From Janthinobacterium sp. FW305-129 (GTDB taxonomy: Bacteria; Pseudomonadota; Gammaproteobacteria; Burkholderiales; Burkholderiaceae_D): a stretch of DNA of 64,000 nucleotides. This document shows positions 1 to 8,674 of this stretch, in pieces. The notes below the pieces were generated by a model. The model was not told the DNA's origin. It saw only the letters and a list, made by a program, of their open reading frames with translations, and did not search any database. The stretch's first letter is position 1. Each line of letters starts with the position of its first letter. The stretch lies in contig NZ_JACYMM010000002.1 of assembly GCF_020858115.1 (NCBI RefSeq), positions 372,001 to 436,000 of the forward strand. Reading direction: 5' to 3'. Both the position numbers and the translations under genes were made by a program.

Positions 1-1426
1 TGGCGCCCCCATCGCGATAGCTTCCCATCACGCCGATCGCCATCTGCATGAACCACGTGGCCGCGCCCGTGTTGCCCAGGCGAAGATCGGTATTGATGAA
101 CTGCGCGCTCTTGCTACTTTCGATTTCGGGGCCGCCCTGTGCCGCATAGTCATGCAGCATGCTTTCCAACATCAGCGACTGTTCCGGCTGGTTTCCCGTA
201 CCGGCCACGATACGCGAAGGCCCCTTGCCGCGCTCGGCTTGCGGCAAGGTCTGCAGCGCCTGCTGCCAGCCTGCATTGAATATCTTCTGGCGCGCATCGC
301 GCCGCGTCACGGGCTTGCCTTCCTCATCCGCGAACTTGACGAATACGGGGCGGTGCACGAAACCGAACGAGGGCAGGCGGTCAAAGGTTTCCATCTGCTC
401 CCGGTTCCACGGAATGGGAAACCACGGCGTCGGCTTCCAGTCGCGCGGCGGACGATTTTCCCAGGGATTGAGCTTGTCGAAGGTATGCAGGCCCACGCCA
501 CGGATATCGGGCCGCTGGGCGAAAGCGGCGGCGGCGGCGAGCCATTCGGCGACGGTGGGTTGACGCTCGCTGAAGGCTTCAGGTCGCAGCTGTTTCGCGC
601 GTGAAGGCAACGACTGCATGACGTTGTAATACATGGCCCGCAGTTTTTCTTGGACGAATTTATTCTCCGGGTCATCCCATACAAAAGGACGCAACGGTTC
701 TATTCGTTCGCGGCGTGCCAGGATGAACACCGCCGTGGCATCAGGCATATCCGGAATGAAATACCCGTTTACCAATTTTCTTGCAGTTCCTGGCTTCCGG
801 TTGCCATCCCGCGTGCCAACGCTATCCTCGGAGTGTAAGGCGACGTAAGGTACGTCAGGATGCTTATCGAAAAAATCAAACACATCAATCAGCAATTGGT
901 CGGGATGTTCATCCAGCTTCCAGGAAGCCACGGAAAATAGATGCAAGGGCATGCCCCCCGTACCAGCGCCAGCCACAAGTCCCGCCATCGGCTCTATCAA
1001 GCTCGGTTGTGCAGTCGGGTCAAGAATGGGCGCTCCAGCATAAAACGAAGGCAGGTTCCAATACATCGGAGTGAAATTGATGCCATTTTCCAGTGCATCG
1101 TAGGCTCTGCTACCACCGTCGCCATCCTTGTCATTACCCGTCCAGGGATACTTCTTGGGATCTTGTTCGCGTATGCTCGTGTAAGGACTTCCTTTTTGCA
1201 AGGCTCCCCACAATTTACCCTGCCGATACTTGTCCAGCGTCACACCCAATCCGATCACTTCCAGCACATACTCTTGCCGTGGCTCCACCGGTTTCCTTGG
1301 CTGTTTTTCCTGGACCTGTAATGCAATTTCACGCGCCTGGCTCTTCGACAAAGCACCTAGCCATAACACGCCAAAAAATAAAATTACAATAACTATTGAT
1401 ATTCCCAACCAACGAAGCGTCATCAT
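1..1426 (-). CDS. Tla3-like T6SS lipase adaptor (DUF2875), partial
   Basis: Reading leftwards from an ATG at 1426 (purine-rich AGGTGAAAG just upstream), one frame stays open to the window edge, giving about 475 codons without a stop. The protein starts with a single N-terminal membrane or signal-anchor segment (WLGISIVIVILFFGVLWLG), then a long soluble part. Composition and position match the DUF2875 family, which includes Tla3, the adaptor that helps load the Tle3 lipase on VgrG in Pseudomonas aeruginosa (established family knowledge). It lies 82 bp downstream of the Tle3 gene in the same direction, so co-transcription is likely. The C terminus is outside the window. Family assignment is by recognition only. 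Confidence 0.8.
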   Translation of the reverse strand, partial: MMTLRWLGISIVIVILFFGVLWLGALSKSQAREIALQVQEKQPRKPVEPRQEYVLEVIGLGVTLDKYRQGKLWGALQKGSPYTSIREQDPKKYPWTGNDKDGDGGSRAYDALENGINFTPMYWNLPSFYAGAPILDPTAQPSLIEPMAGLVAGAGTGGMPLHLFSVASWKLDEHPDQLLIDVFDFFDKHPDVPYVALHSEDSVGTRDGNRKPGTARKLVNGYFIPDMPDATAVFILARRERIEPLRPFVWDDPENKFVQEKLRAMYYNVMQSLPSRAKQLRPEAFSERQPTVAEWLAAAAAFAQRPDIRGVGLHTFDKLNPWENRPPRDWKPTPWFPIPWNREQMETFDRLPSFGFVHRPVFVKFADEEGKPVTRRDARQKIFNAGWQQALQTLPQAERGKGPSRIVAGTGNQPEQSLMLESMLHDYAAQGGPEIESSKSAQFINTDLRLGNTGAATWFMQMAIGVMGSYRDGGA

Positions 1427-1508
1427 AGCTTTCACCTTTTTGGTCTACTATTCAGGAGAAAAGATCATCGGTCCAAACAAGTTTTTCGACGAGTCCTAGA
1501 CCATCCAA

Positions 1509-3770
1509 TTATTTTTCAGTCACTATCTTCATGTCTTTTGTTTGTGACACAACGATCTTCCATAAAGCACCCGATAACAATGGAAGTCCTGCGGGCAGAA
1601 TTCCAGTGTTGTAATAGTCCATACCGCCATTGATCGCAGCACTTCTCCATGCAGGTTCTACGGATAAATATGCTGCAAAATCAGATAAGAATTTTTCCTT
1701 TATCAGCATTCCTTTACGCCCTTTATCATTAGTCTTCAAATCCTTCACTCGCCAATCCGCCACAGCACATAAGTACTCGTAGAACTGCGGATCAGAGCTG
1801 GCCTTGCCACTACCTATGGCAACGTCATACGCCGTCACCTGGCTATGATTCTTCACGTTGCCAATAATCGAACTGTGAAAGGACTTGGCGCTGACCTCGT
1901 GTTGCCAACGCAGACGTGCTTCGTTAGGGCTTTCCTGGATATTTGCCCATACATTGCCTTTCTTGTCCCTCGTCGCAGAAATCACCTTGCGTTGTGCCAA
2001 CGGGCCTTTGTCATCCAGCTTCTGTTCCTTGTTATAGGCCACCGTCATCTTTTGTAACTCGGTTTCGCGTAAGGCCTCAACACTCTCCGGAAACTTGCGA
2101 TAACCAGAAGGATCCGGACGCTCTTCCGATTTACTGATCAGGCCGCGACCGCTGGCAATTGCCGTTGCCGCGTCATTAGGATCCACCGCTTCCGTCGGCC
2201 CCTCATCCTTCTTCGCTCTACCATGCATTATTGAATCGCGGGGTATGTCTGCCGGGTCAATTTGCGAGGTGCCGCGCAGGTCTGCAGGAACAGGCTTGCG
2301 CAATGCTTCACCAGTAATTGTGCGTATACCGTTTCGCTGCTCGACAGGTTTCAGCTTGGTCTTGATGGGCCATGCGACTGCCTTGTGCGTACCCCGGTTG
2401 CCGCGTACAGATGCCTCCACATGTGCATGTTCGTCTTCTTTTTCCAGGCACAATGGGTAATCATGGGGTGGTGGCATGCCGACAAGAGACACTGCCTTCT
2501 TTCCAGTGCCTGGATCGAGACGTATCTTGTTACTGAACACCCGTTGATAAAACCTGGTTCCCAATTCGGAGAGTGCTTTTCGTACTTGTTCAGTACCCCG
2601 ATTATGAAAGCGACCAGTGGAGTAATTTCTTCCTCCATAAGCATAAATTTCCTCTTCGGACTTCACCTCGGTTCCTGTTACAAAATCGGGTACGCCATCC
2701 CAGCCAATTCCCTGAATGTTATCGAGCGCCACAGTCATGTCTTCGGGACAAAAATACAGATATACTTTCCTGCGGTTATCTCGATCCGCTACATTGCTCC
2801 AACTGGCGCCGACCATACCGCGATGCTGATCACCATTCAACTCCGTAAATAACGGAACGCAGGGTTGTCCATTCCCTTTCGCTACCCCAGCAACAATATT
2901 GACAAGCGTCTGCAGGCGCGCGGCCAGCGTCTGAACACCGTCGAGTAGATGATAGTGCGCCCGCATCGCCGCATCCTCGCCACCATCGAGTCCGCTCGCC
3001 TTCCTCAGCAGAAAGGGAATATTTTCCACCAGGCTGTATGGCGGATGCGTGAGTATCAAATTATCGGCCGGCGCCAGCCCCTTTTCCATCAGCATGGCTT
3101 GCGCCAGCAGCGACAGCAGACAGCCCTGGCTGTGCGCAACAATGCTGACGGTATCCTGGGCGTCGTAATCGCGGATCATGGAAATCAGTGCTGCCAGGCG
3201 CTGGGCCGCCAGCACCATATACATGCGGCCAGGCGCCGTCTTCAGCGGACGCAAGGCATCACCCATGGGATCGGCAGGTGCATAAATACCCCTGCGCCAC
3301 ATGTCGGGCAAACTGCTGGTGGCGTTGCCGAACGGCCCGCCTTCCTTGGACAGATCCTTGTCCAGCCGGTTGCCGTAACGGTCGACGAACTGACCATGGA
3401 TGGTAGTCGTCTTACCTTCAACTTCGCGGTAGCCCCAGTAAAACGGAATCACGGGGCTGTTGGTATCCTTGGCGATCGTGCGCTTGAAAAAGACGACGTC
3501 GGGATCATCTTCCAGCTTGTCCTTATCCGCCGCCACGGGCATGCGGTAAGAAGCTGGCGTAAAGCCGCGCCCCAGCCTTTGCGTCAATCCCTCGCACAGT
3601 CCATCTTCCACCGCCTTGTAGCTGACGCCCACATCGTTGACGCCGTGAATGACGATGATATTGCCCGGCAGGTTGCGGCGTATTTTCACCTTCTTGCAGA
3701 CGGTGCGTTCGCAATGCAGGAGCGTCACGTCTTCGCCCACCACGTACGGCAATTTCGGATAGCTGCCCAT
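1509..3770 (-). CDS. Tle3-family T6SS phospholipase effector
   Basis: This 753-residue alpha/beta hydrolase has no signal peptide, as expected for a T6SS cargo. An early strand-turn motif (IIVIHGVND, about residues 38-46) fits the oxyanion region, and the nucleophile elbow AHSQG places the catalytic serine near residue 214. The C-terminal half is the large DUF3274-type extension of Tle3 lipases. Tle3 enzymes attack membrane phospholipids of rival cells. The start is fixed by GGAGAG seven bases before ATG. The gene lies 18 bp downstream of vgrG and upstream of the Tla3-like adaptor, matching the Tle3-Tla3 module of Pseudomonas aeruginosa. The Tli3 immunity gene that normally sits between vgrG and tle3 is absent here. 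Confidence 0.85.
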   Translation of the reverse strand: MGSYPKLPYVVGEDVTLLHCERTVCKKVKIRRNLPGNIIVIHGVNDVGVSYKAVEDGLCEGLTQRLGRGFTPASYRMPVAADKDKLEDDPDVVFFKRTIAKDTNSPVIPFYWGYREVEGKTTTIHGQFVDRYGNRLDKDLSKEGGPFGNATSSLPDMWRRGIYAPADPMGDALRPLKTAPGRMYMVLAAQRLAALISMIRDYDAQDTVSIVAHSQGCLLSLLAQAMLMEKGLAPADNLILTHPPYSLVENIPFLLRKASGLDGGEDAAMRAHYHLLDGVQTLAARLQTLVNIVAGVAKGNGQPCVPLFTELNGDQHRGMVGASWSNVADRDNRRKVYLYFCPEDMTVALDNIQGIGWDGVPDFVTGTEVKSEEEIYAYGGRNYSTGRFHNRGTEQVRKALSELGTRFYQRVFSNKIRLDPGTGKKAVSLVGMPPPHDYPLCLEKEDEHAHVEASVRGNRGTHKAVAWPIKTKLKPVEQRNGIRTITGEALRKPVPADLRGTSQIDPADIPRDSIMHGRAKKDEGPTEAVDPNDAATAIASGRGLISKSEERPDPSGYRKFPESVEALRETELQKMTVAYNKEQKLDDKGPLAQRKVISATRDKKGNVWANIQESPNEARLRWQHEVSAKSFHSSIIGNVKNHSQVTAYDVAIGSGKASSDPQFYEYLCAVADWRVKDLKTNDKGRKGMLIKEKFLSDFAAYLSVEPAWRSAAINGGMDYYNTGILPAGLPLLSGALWKIVVSQTKDMKIVTEK

Positions 3771-3788
3771 CGCACTCTCCTGGCGTCA

Positions 3789-6573
3789 TCAATCCTTGTT
3801 GTTGAACACTTCGATGGCGGCCAGGTGCATGGCCGCGCGCTCCAGTACCTCCGTCTTGCCGTCCCCGTCGCTGCGGCCATCGGCCGACGAGCCATCCTCC
3901 AGCTTCACGGCAAAGTGGGCTTGCGGCGCCAGCTGGGGAGCTGGCGGCACGCCATCGGCGGGACTGTCGTCGCCCTCATATTGAAAAATGAATTGCTGAT
4001 CGGCCTTGCCCTCGGCAAAGCTTGGCAATTGCACTGCCATGCTCTGCGGGTCATTGAAGACGAAATTGGGCGCATTGAAGTTCAGCGGCGACTTGCTGCC
4101 GAAGGTGATGCCGTCGGCGATGCGGATGAAAGCACCATGCTTGGAAATCAGCACGATTTCATCGGCCATGCCCGTCAGCTTGCCCTCGCTGGCGGTGAGC
4201 TTCAAATTTTTCGCCGCGTTGAGGTCCATGTCGTCATGCTGGCTTTGCAGCAAGAACTTGCCATGGTGGGCGATGGCGCGGATGCCATCCGCATGGGCAA
4301 ACAGCGAGATGCCCTTGCCCGCGTTCACGCTGTAGCGCTGGCCCGCCACCGCTTGCAGGTGCTGCTGCGCCACCGTATCGATATTGCTGACGGCATAGCT
4401 GACGATGGCCTTCGAACTGGCAAAGCTGATGCCGGCGGGCGCCGTGACGGCAATCGCCGCAGCACCGCCCAGCTCGGCACGGGGCTGCGTATTGCTGCCG
4501 CCTTCCCAGCTTTTCAAGCTGTGCTGCAGCTCCTGCTGCGCTTCATCCGCATTCTCCAGTGCCTGATGCGTGGCAGCATAACTGCCCAGCGAGCGAAACA
4601 ATTCCAGGCAATTTTCCATCAGCCCCAGATATTCGCTGCGCGCCATGTGCCCGCCGTCGCCGTTCAGGCGCTTCCAGGCCGAAATCAGCATGCCCTTGCC
4701 CGCCCGCATCGCCAGTTGCTCATCGGTACGCAGCTCGGCGCCCTCGCCGCGCGCCTCGCCCTGGCCATTGCGCCGATCCTGCGTCAGCCAGCCCAGGTTG
4801 AGCTGGGTGGAGCCATGGTCGCTGGCAAGCTGGGCATTAATTTGCCCGTGCACATCATCGAAACGCAGCTGGTTGCCACGCGTACCCTTGATCTCGCGGC
4901 TCTTGATGCCGGACAAATAGCGGTTTCCCGTCAAGTCGCCCGCCTTGCTCAAGGCAATCGGCAACGCGCTGTGGTTGTACAGCTGCCCCACGATGATGGG
5001 CCGGTCCGGGTCGCCGCCCAGGAAAGCCAGCAAGACTTCGCTGCCCACGCGGGGCAAGCCCAGATAGCCGCATTGCTGCATGCTGCCAGGTCCGTTGCCC
5101 GCCCAGCTGGACGCGACTCTTACCCAGGCTGAATCAGCATCCGTGTCGGAGGCGCCCGCGCCGCCGGCGTGCTCATGGTCCAGCTTGCGCGTGGCGGGAA
5201 AGCGCACCTTGACCCGGCCCATGGCGTCGCAATGAACTTCTTCATTCGCCGGCCCCACCACCACGGCGCTCTGCATGGTGACATGCGGCAAATCGCTACG
5301 CGTGTCATAGGCGGGGACGATGGCCACGCCGCGCCGCACGGCGCTCAGCTCGATATGCATGCGCAAGGGGCCATCGTCCACCGCCGTCGCCAGCTCGCGC
5401 TGCAGCAACGCCGTGCCATCGCCCAGCCAGCGGTTGCGCGCAAACAGACGCGCGACCCTGGCAGCCAGTTCCCTGGGTAAATTATTCTGCGCCGCCACCT
5501 GCAGCGCCGTCACGACAAAATCGCGCTCGGCCGGCGGAAGTGCGTCGACGTCGGGATGCTCGGCCAGGCTAAAGTATTCGCCCGGACACAGGTCGCGCAC
5601 GCTGCCCTCGGCATGAAAGCAATGGCTCTCGTAGTCATGCTGCTGCATGGCCAGCATGCCCAGCTGGCACAAGGCATCATGATCGCTCCCCGCTCGCGGC
5701 GGCAGCACGCGGTAATCATCGAGGCTGGCGGCAATGGCGTTGCCATGCATGCCTTGCCGGCCCTGCCCCATGGCGTCGGCAGTCATGAACGGCCGCGCGC
5801 GTGGATGTTCCTCGTTCCAGCTATGCAGCGTCACTTTTCCCGCTTGCAACTTGCGGACTTCGTTCCACGACGTCAGGGTATCGCGCTGTTCCGTCGCGCG
5901 GTCCGCGTGATAGCGCACGGTATCGGCCATGTTTTTCCGCAAGCCATCGGCATGGTTGAACAGCACCAGGGTATGTGCCGGCTCGGCATGCGCATCCGCA
6001 TTGCCTTGCGCGCGAAAAAACCAGGCGACGCCGCTGCGCTTGAGCAGGCGCCGCACGAAGGCCGCATCGGACTCATTGTGCTGCATGACAAATTCGCGTT
6101 GCGGATACGTCTGTGCTTCGAAGAAATCGGCAAACGCATACTGGAAGGCATGCGCCAGCACGGTATTGCTGCGTATCCATTCGTCGAGCAAGGTCTTGAC
6201 GATGTCGATATCCGTCAAACGCCGGAAGACGCGCGTATTGCAGCGCTTTTCCATGATGGCGAAGGCGTCCGTCAACACCAGCTGATAGCTGGCCAGCGCA
6301 CCATCGCAGTCCCCCGCACTGGCTTGCGTGACGAGGCCGCAGCTGCCCCTGGTCGGTAACAATGTCGATAGCGGCAGGCAAGGCAATCAAACTACTGAGC
6401 GGCAAGTCCACATGCGTCGAGACGCACAGCACGCGGTACTCGATGCCGCCACAGATGGCCTCGCTCCCGGCGACGCGCTGCGGTATCAGCGCACCGGCCG
6501 GTACCTTGGGCGAGACACCCAGGCGCAGGCGCAAGGGACGTTCGCCATCCGATATCGACTCATCACCGTCCAT
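3789..6573 (-). pseudogene. vgrG: VgrG spike protein, frameshifted near codon 80
   Basis: The full VgrG starts at ATG 6573 behind GAGGAGAGCG and would be about 930 residues, carrying the gp27/gp5-like spike and a C-terminal DUF2345-type needle. The first frame gives the expected N terminus, with GALIPQRVAGSEA and IDIVTDQGQLR. The continuation (GLVTQASAGDCDGA onward) is in another frame, and the break falls at about 6337-6345. The downstream frame is open to 3789 and can begin at ATG 6386, but a protein starting there lacks the first 75 or so residues of the gp27-like base. The C terminus carries an extension after the needle. It sits directly before tle3. The shift is either a real disruption or a sequencing error. 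Confidence 0.85.
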
Positions 6574-6654
6574 GGCGCTCTCCTCATTCGCACTTGCATC
6601 TAGTCAAGCTGGAGAACCGACAATGCCATGGGATAGCAAGGAAATACTTGATAT

Positions 6655-7518
6655 TTAGTAAGAATCTGTCTTGCTGCTCAATACATCCATCAACAATTGC
6701 CGCTTCGCCAGCAAGGCGGGATCAAACGCCGTCCACTGCTGCAGCCGCAACGCATACGCGGGCGTCAGCATCCAGCCGAACACTTCCGCCTTGTCTTCCT
6801 CGGGGCCGTAGGCCGCGTACAGGCTCACCAGCCCGGGCTGCGGGTGGCCCAGGTTCTGGAAACCCTTTCCGTAGGCCGTGGCGCCGCCCTGGCCATAGGC
6901 CGTGCCGGGCGGGTTCAGGGCCAGCCAGGCGGGGTCGCGGTAATAGAAATCGTCGAACAGCCGGTATTCGATGAAGTGGTAATACTCGTGGTGCACGCGC
7001 AGCTCCATGCCGGACGGACACATCGCGGCCAGCAGGTTGTCGGCGTAGACGACGCTGTCGATTTCCGGCGCCGGCATGGCCAGGCGGCGCTGGCCTTCCA
7101 CGCTCAAGTCTTTCACCAGCACGACGTGGCGCAAGCCCGTGCGCGCGAAGACGCCGGCCGGGTAGCGCTCCATGGCCGGCAAGACGATGCTGAGCAACAA
7201 TTGCAGCCCGGCGCGGTCCTGCGCCGAGTCCGTAAAGGCGTGCGCCTCGCTGCCGGGCATGGCCAGAGTCCAGGCGGGTGAAAGTTGCATTGCCGCCAGG
7301 CGCGCCGTGGCGATGGCCTGCAGTTGCGCCACGCTGGCGTCCTGTGACGCGACGGGTGCATAACGCACGTCCCAGTCGCACTCGCTGCGCATGCTGTCTT
7401 GCTGGGCGGCACGCTCGAACGCTTGCGTGTAGGCAGCCGACGGCGCGGGCGGAACGACATTGGCGCAAGCGGACAGCAGCACGGCGGCAAGACAGGACGG
7501 CAAACGGCAAGCAGGCAT
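6655..7518 (-). CDS. Lipoprotein with HExxH zinc-metallopeptidase motif
   Basis: The 287-residue protein begins with a short signal sequence ending in a lipobox (VLLSAC), so it is probably anchored in the envelope. The motif HEYYH at about residues 177-181 is a canonical zincin HExxH, followed by a glutamate-rich segment (EEDKAEVFGW) that could supply the third zinc ligand. This suggests a membrane-bound metallopeptidase with unknown substrate. I chose ATG 7518 because the longer in-frame starts (7536, 7566) lie inside the terminator of the preceding gene. It runs the same way as, but is separated by a terminator from, the esterase gene to its right. It resembles putative zinc-binding metallopeptidase families. 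No closer assignment is possible. Confidence 0.65.
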   Translation of the reverse strand: MPACRLPSCLAAVLLSACANVVPPAPSAAYTQAFERAAQQDSMRSECDWDVRYAPVASQDASVAQLQAIATARLAAMQLSPAWTLAMPGSEAHAFTDSAQDRAGLQLLLSIVLPAMERYPAGVFARTGLRHVVLVKDLSVEGQRRLAMPAPEIDSVVYADNLLAAMCPSGMELRVHHEYYHFIEYRLFDDFYYRDPAWLALNPPGTAYGQGGATAYGKGFQNLGHPQPGLVSLYAAYGPEEDKAEVFGWMLTPAYALRLQQWTAFDPALLAKRQLLMDVLSSKTDSY

Positions 7519-7536
7519 GGGATCTTTCGCAGGCAT

Positions 7537-7564
7537 AAAAAATGGGGCGCAATTGCTGCGCCCC
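7537..7564 (-). terminator. Rho-independent terminator of the esterase gene
   Basis: On the minus strand an 8-bp stem (GGGGCGCA / TGCGCCCC) with a 5-nt loop is followed by A and six T residues. It sits 31 bp after the esterase stop codon. Confidence 0.85.
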
Positions 7565-7594
7565 ATTGTACAAGCTGTAAATTGCCTTACTGCA

Positions 7595-8590
7595 TCAGCG
7601 CTGGTAATTCTTGAAGAAATTCCAGCTGATCACGGTGGCGTCCGGGCCCAGCTCATCGCTGAAGGGCCAGCCCGGTGGACCGCCGCTCCACGCGTGGTTC
7701 ATGCCCTCGACCGTGTACTTTTGCGCGATGACGGCGCCGTTGTGCAGATACGTATCGATGGAATAGCTGCGGCCGTACGGCACCGTCTGGCGCACGATGC
7801 TGTCCGCACGGTAGCGCACGCTGTCATTGTCGAGGCCATCGTCGCCATAATCGCTGGTCTGCAGGAATTGTTCGATGGTTTGTTCGCCGTTGACGGGGTT
7901 GACGACGATGTCGGAAGTACCGTGGAATACCATCGTCGGCATCAGCCGGCGCGGCGAACCGGAACAGCGCCAGGCATCCTTGCCCCGCACTTTCGGGTCG
8001 AAGGAACTGCCGTTGAACAGCGAATCGGCGGCCGTAATCATACCGGTGGCGCCCTTGTACATGCCGCCCGAATGCACCATCACGGCGGCGAACACATCGG
8101 AGTAACAGGCGGCCATGATGGAGGCCATGGCGCCGCCGGCCGAGATGCCCGTCACGTACACGCGGCTGTCCTGCACCGCATATTTGCTCTTGATCTTGTT
8201 CAAGATGCCCATCAGCACGGCCGGCTCGCCCGTGCCCCGCTCCTGGTTCAGCGGCAACATGAAATTCCAGCAGCGCATGGGGTTGGCCGTGACGTTCTGG
8301 CGCGGATAGACGACGATGAAGTTTTCGCTGTCGGCCAGCTGGTTGTAACGGCTGACGGCGGCCATGCTGTTCGGCTCGGAACCGCAGCCGTGCAGCATCA
8401 GCACGACGGGCAGCGGCGTGTTCGGATTGTAATTGCTCGGCAGCCAGACCTGGTATTCACGCGAGCCCCACAGGCTCGCGTACAGGCCGAAGTCCCACTG
8501 CCCGGCGGCAGCCGGCAGCGCGGCCAGCAAGCCGCAGGCGGCGATGAATGCAGATAAGAATTGACGCAGTTGTTGATGCAGATGTGCCAT
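7595..8590 (-). CDS. Secreted PHB-depolymerase-type esterase (LpqC family)
   Basis: A 331-residue alpha/beta hydrolase with a Sec signal peptide ending near AAALPAAAG (about residue 29). The oxyanion region LMLHGCG and the lipase box GISAGG (serine near residue 150) match the extracellular short-chain PHB depolymerase/feruloyl esterase type 1 family. It probably cleaves polyester or aryl-ester substrates outside the cytoplasm. AGGAGA lies eight bases before ATG 8590. It is 84 bp downstream of a TonB-dependent receptor in the same direction, so the two may serve uptake and breakdown of one substrate, which is an inference. A terminator follows at 7537-7564. Confidence 0.8.
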   Translation of the reverse strand: MAHLHQQLRQFLSAFIAACGLLAALPAAAGQWDFGLYASLWGSREYQVWLPSNYNPNTPLPVVLMLHGCGSEPNSMAAVSRYNQLADSENFIVVYPRQNVTANPMRCWNFMLPLNQERGTGEPAVLMGILNKIKSKYAVQDSRVYVTGISAGGAMASIMAACYSDVFAAVMVHSGGMYKGATGMITAADSLFNGSSFDPKVRGKDAWRCSGSPRRLMPTMVFHGTSDIVVNPVNGEQTIEQFLQTSDYGDDGLDNDSVRYRADSIVRQTVPYGRSYSIDTYLHNGAVIAQKYTVEGMNHAWSGGPPGWPFSDELGPDATVISWNFFKNYQR

Positions 8591-8674
8591 GCCAGTCTCC
8601 TGATTATTATTAAGGACGAAAACAGCGACAACGACCCGGCTTGACGCCCGTCAAGCCGGCACTTCTACCACCCC

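Noticed and set aside
2949-5132. Long plus-strand open frame of 727 codons opposite vgrG and tle3
   Set aside because: Low-complexity, arginine/histidine/alanine-rich translation typical of the complementary strand of a GC-rich gene. The minus-strand proteins are clearly real.
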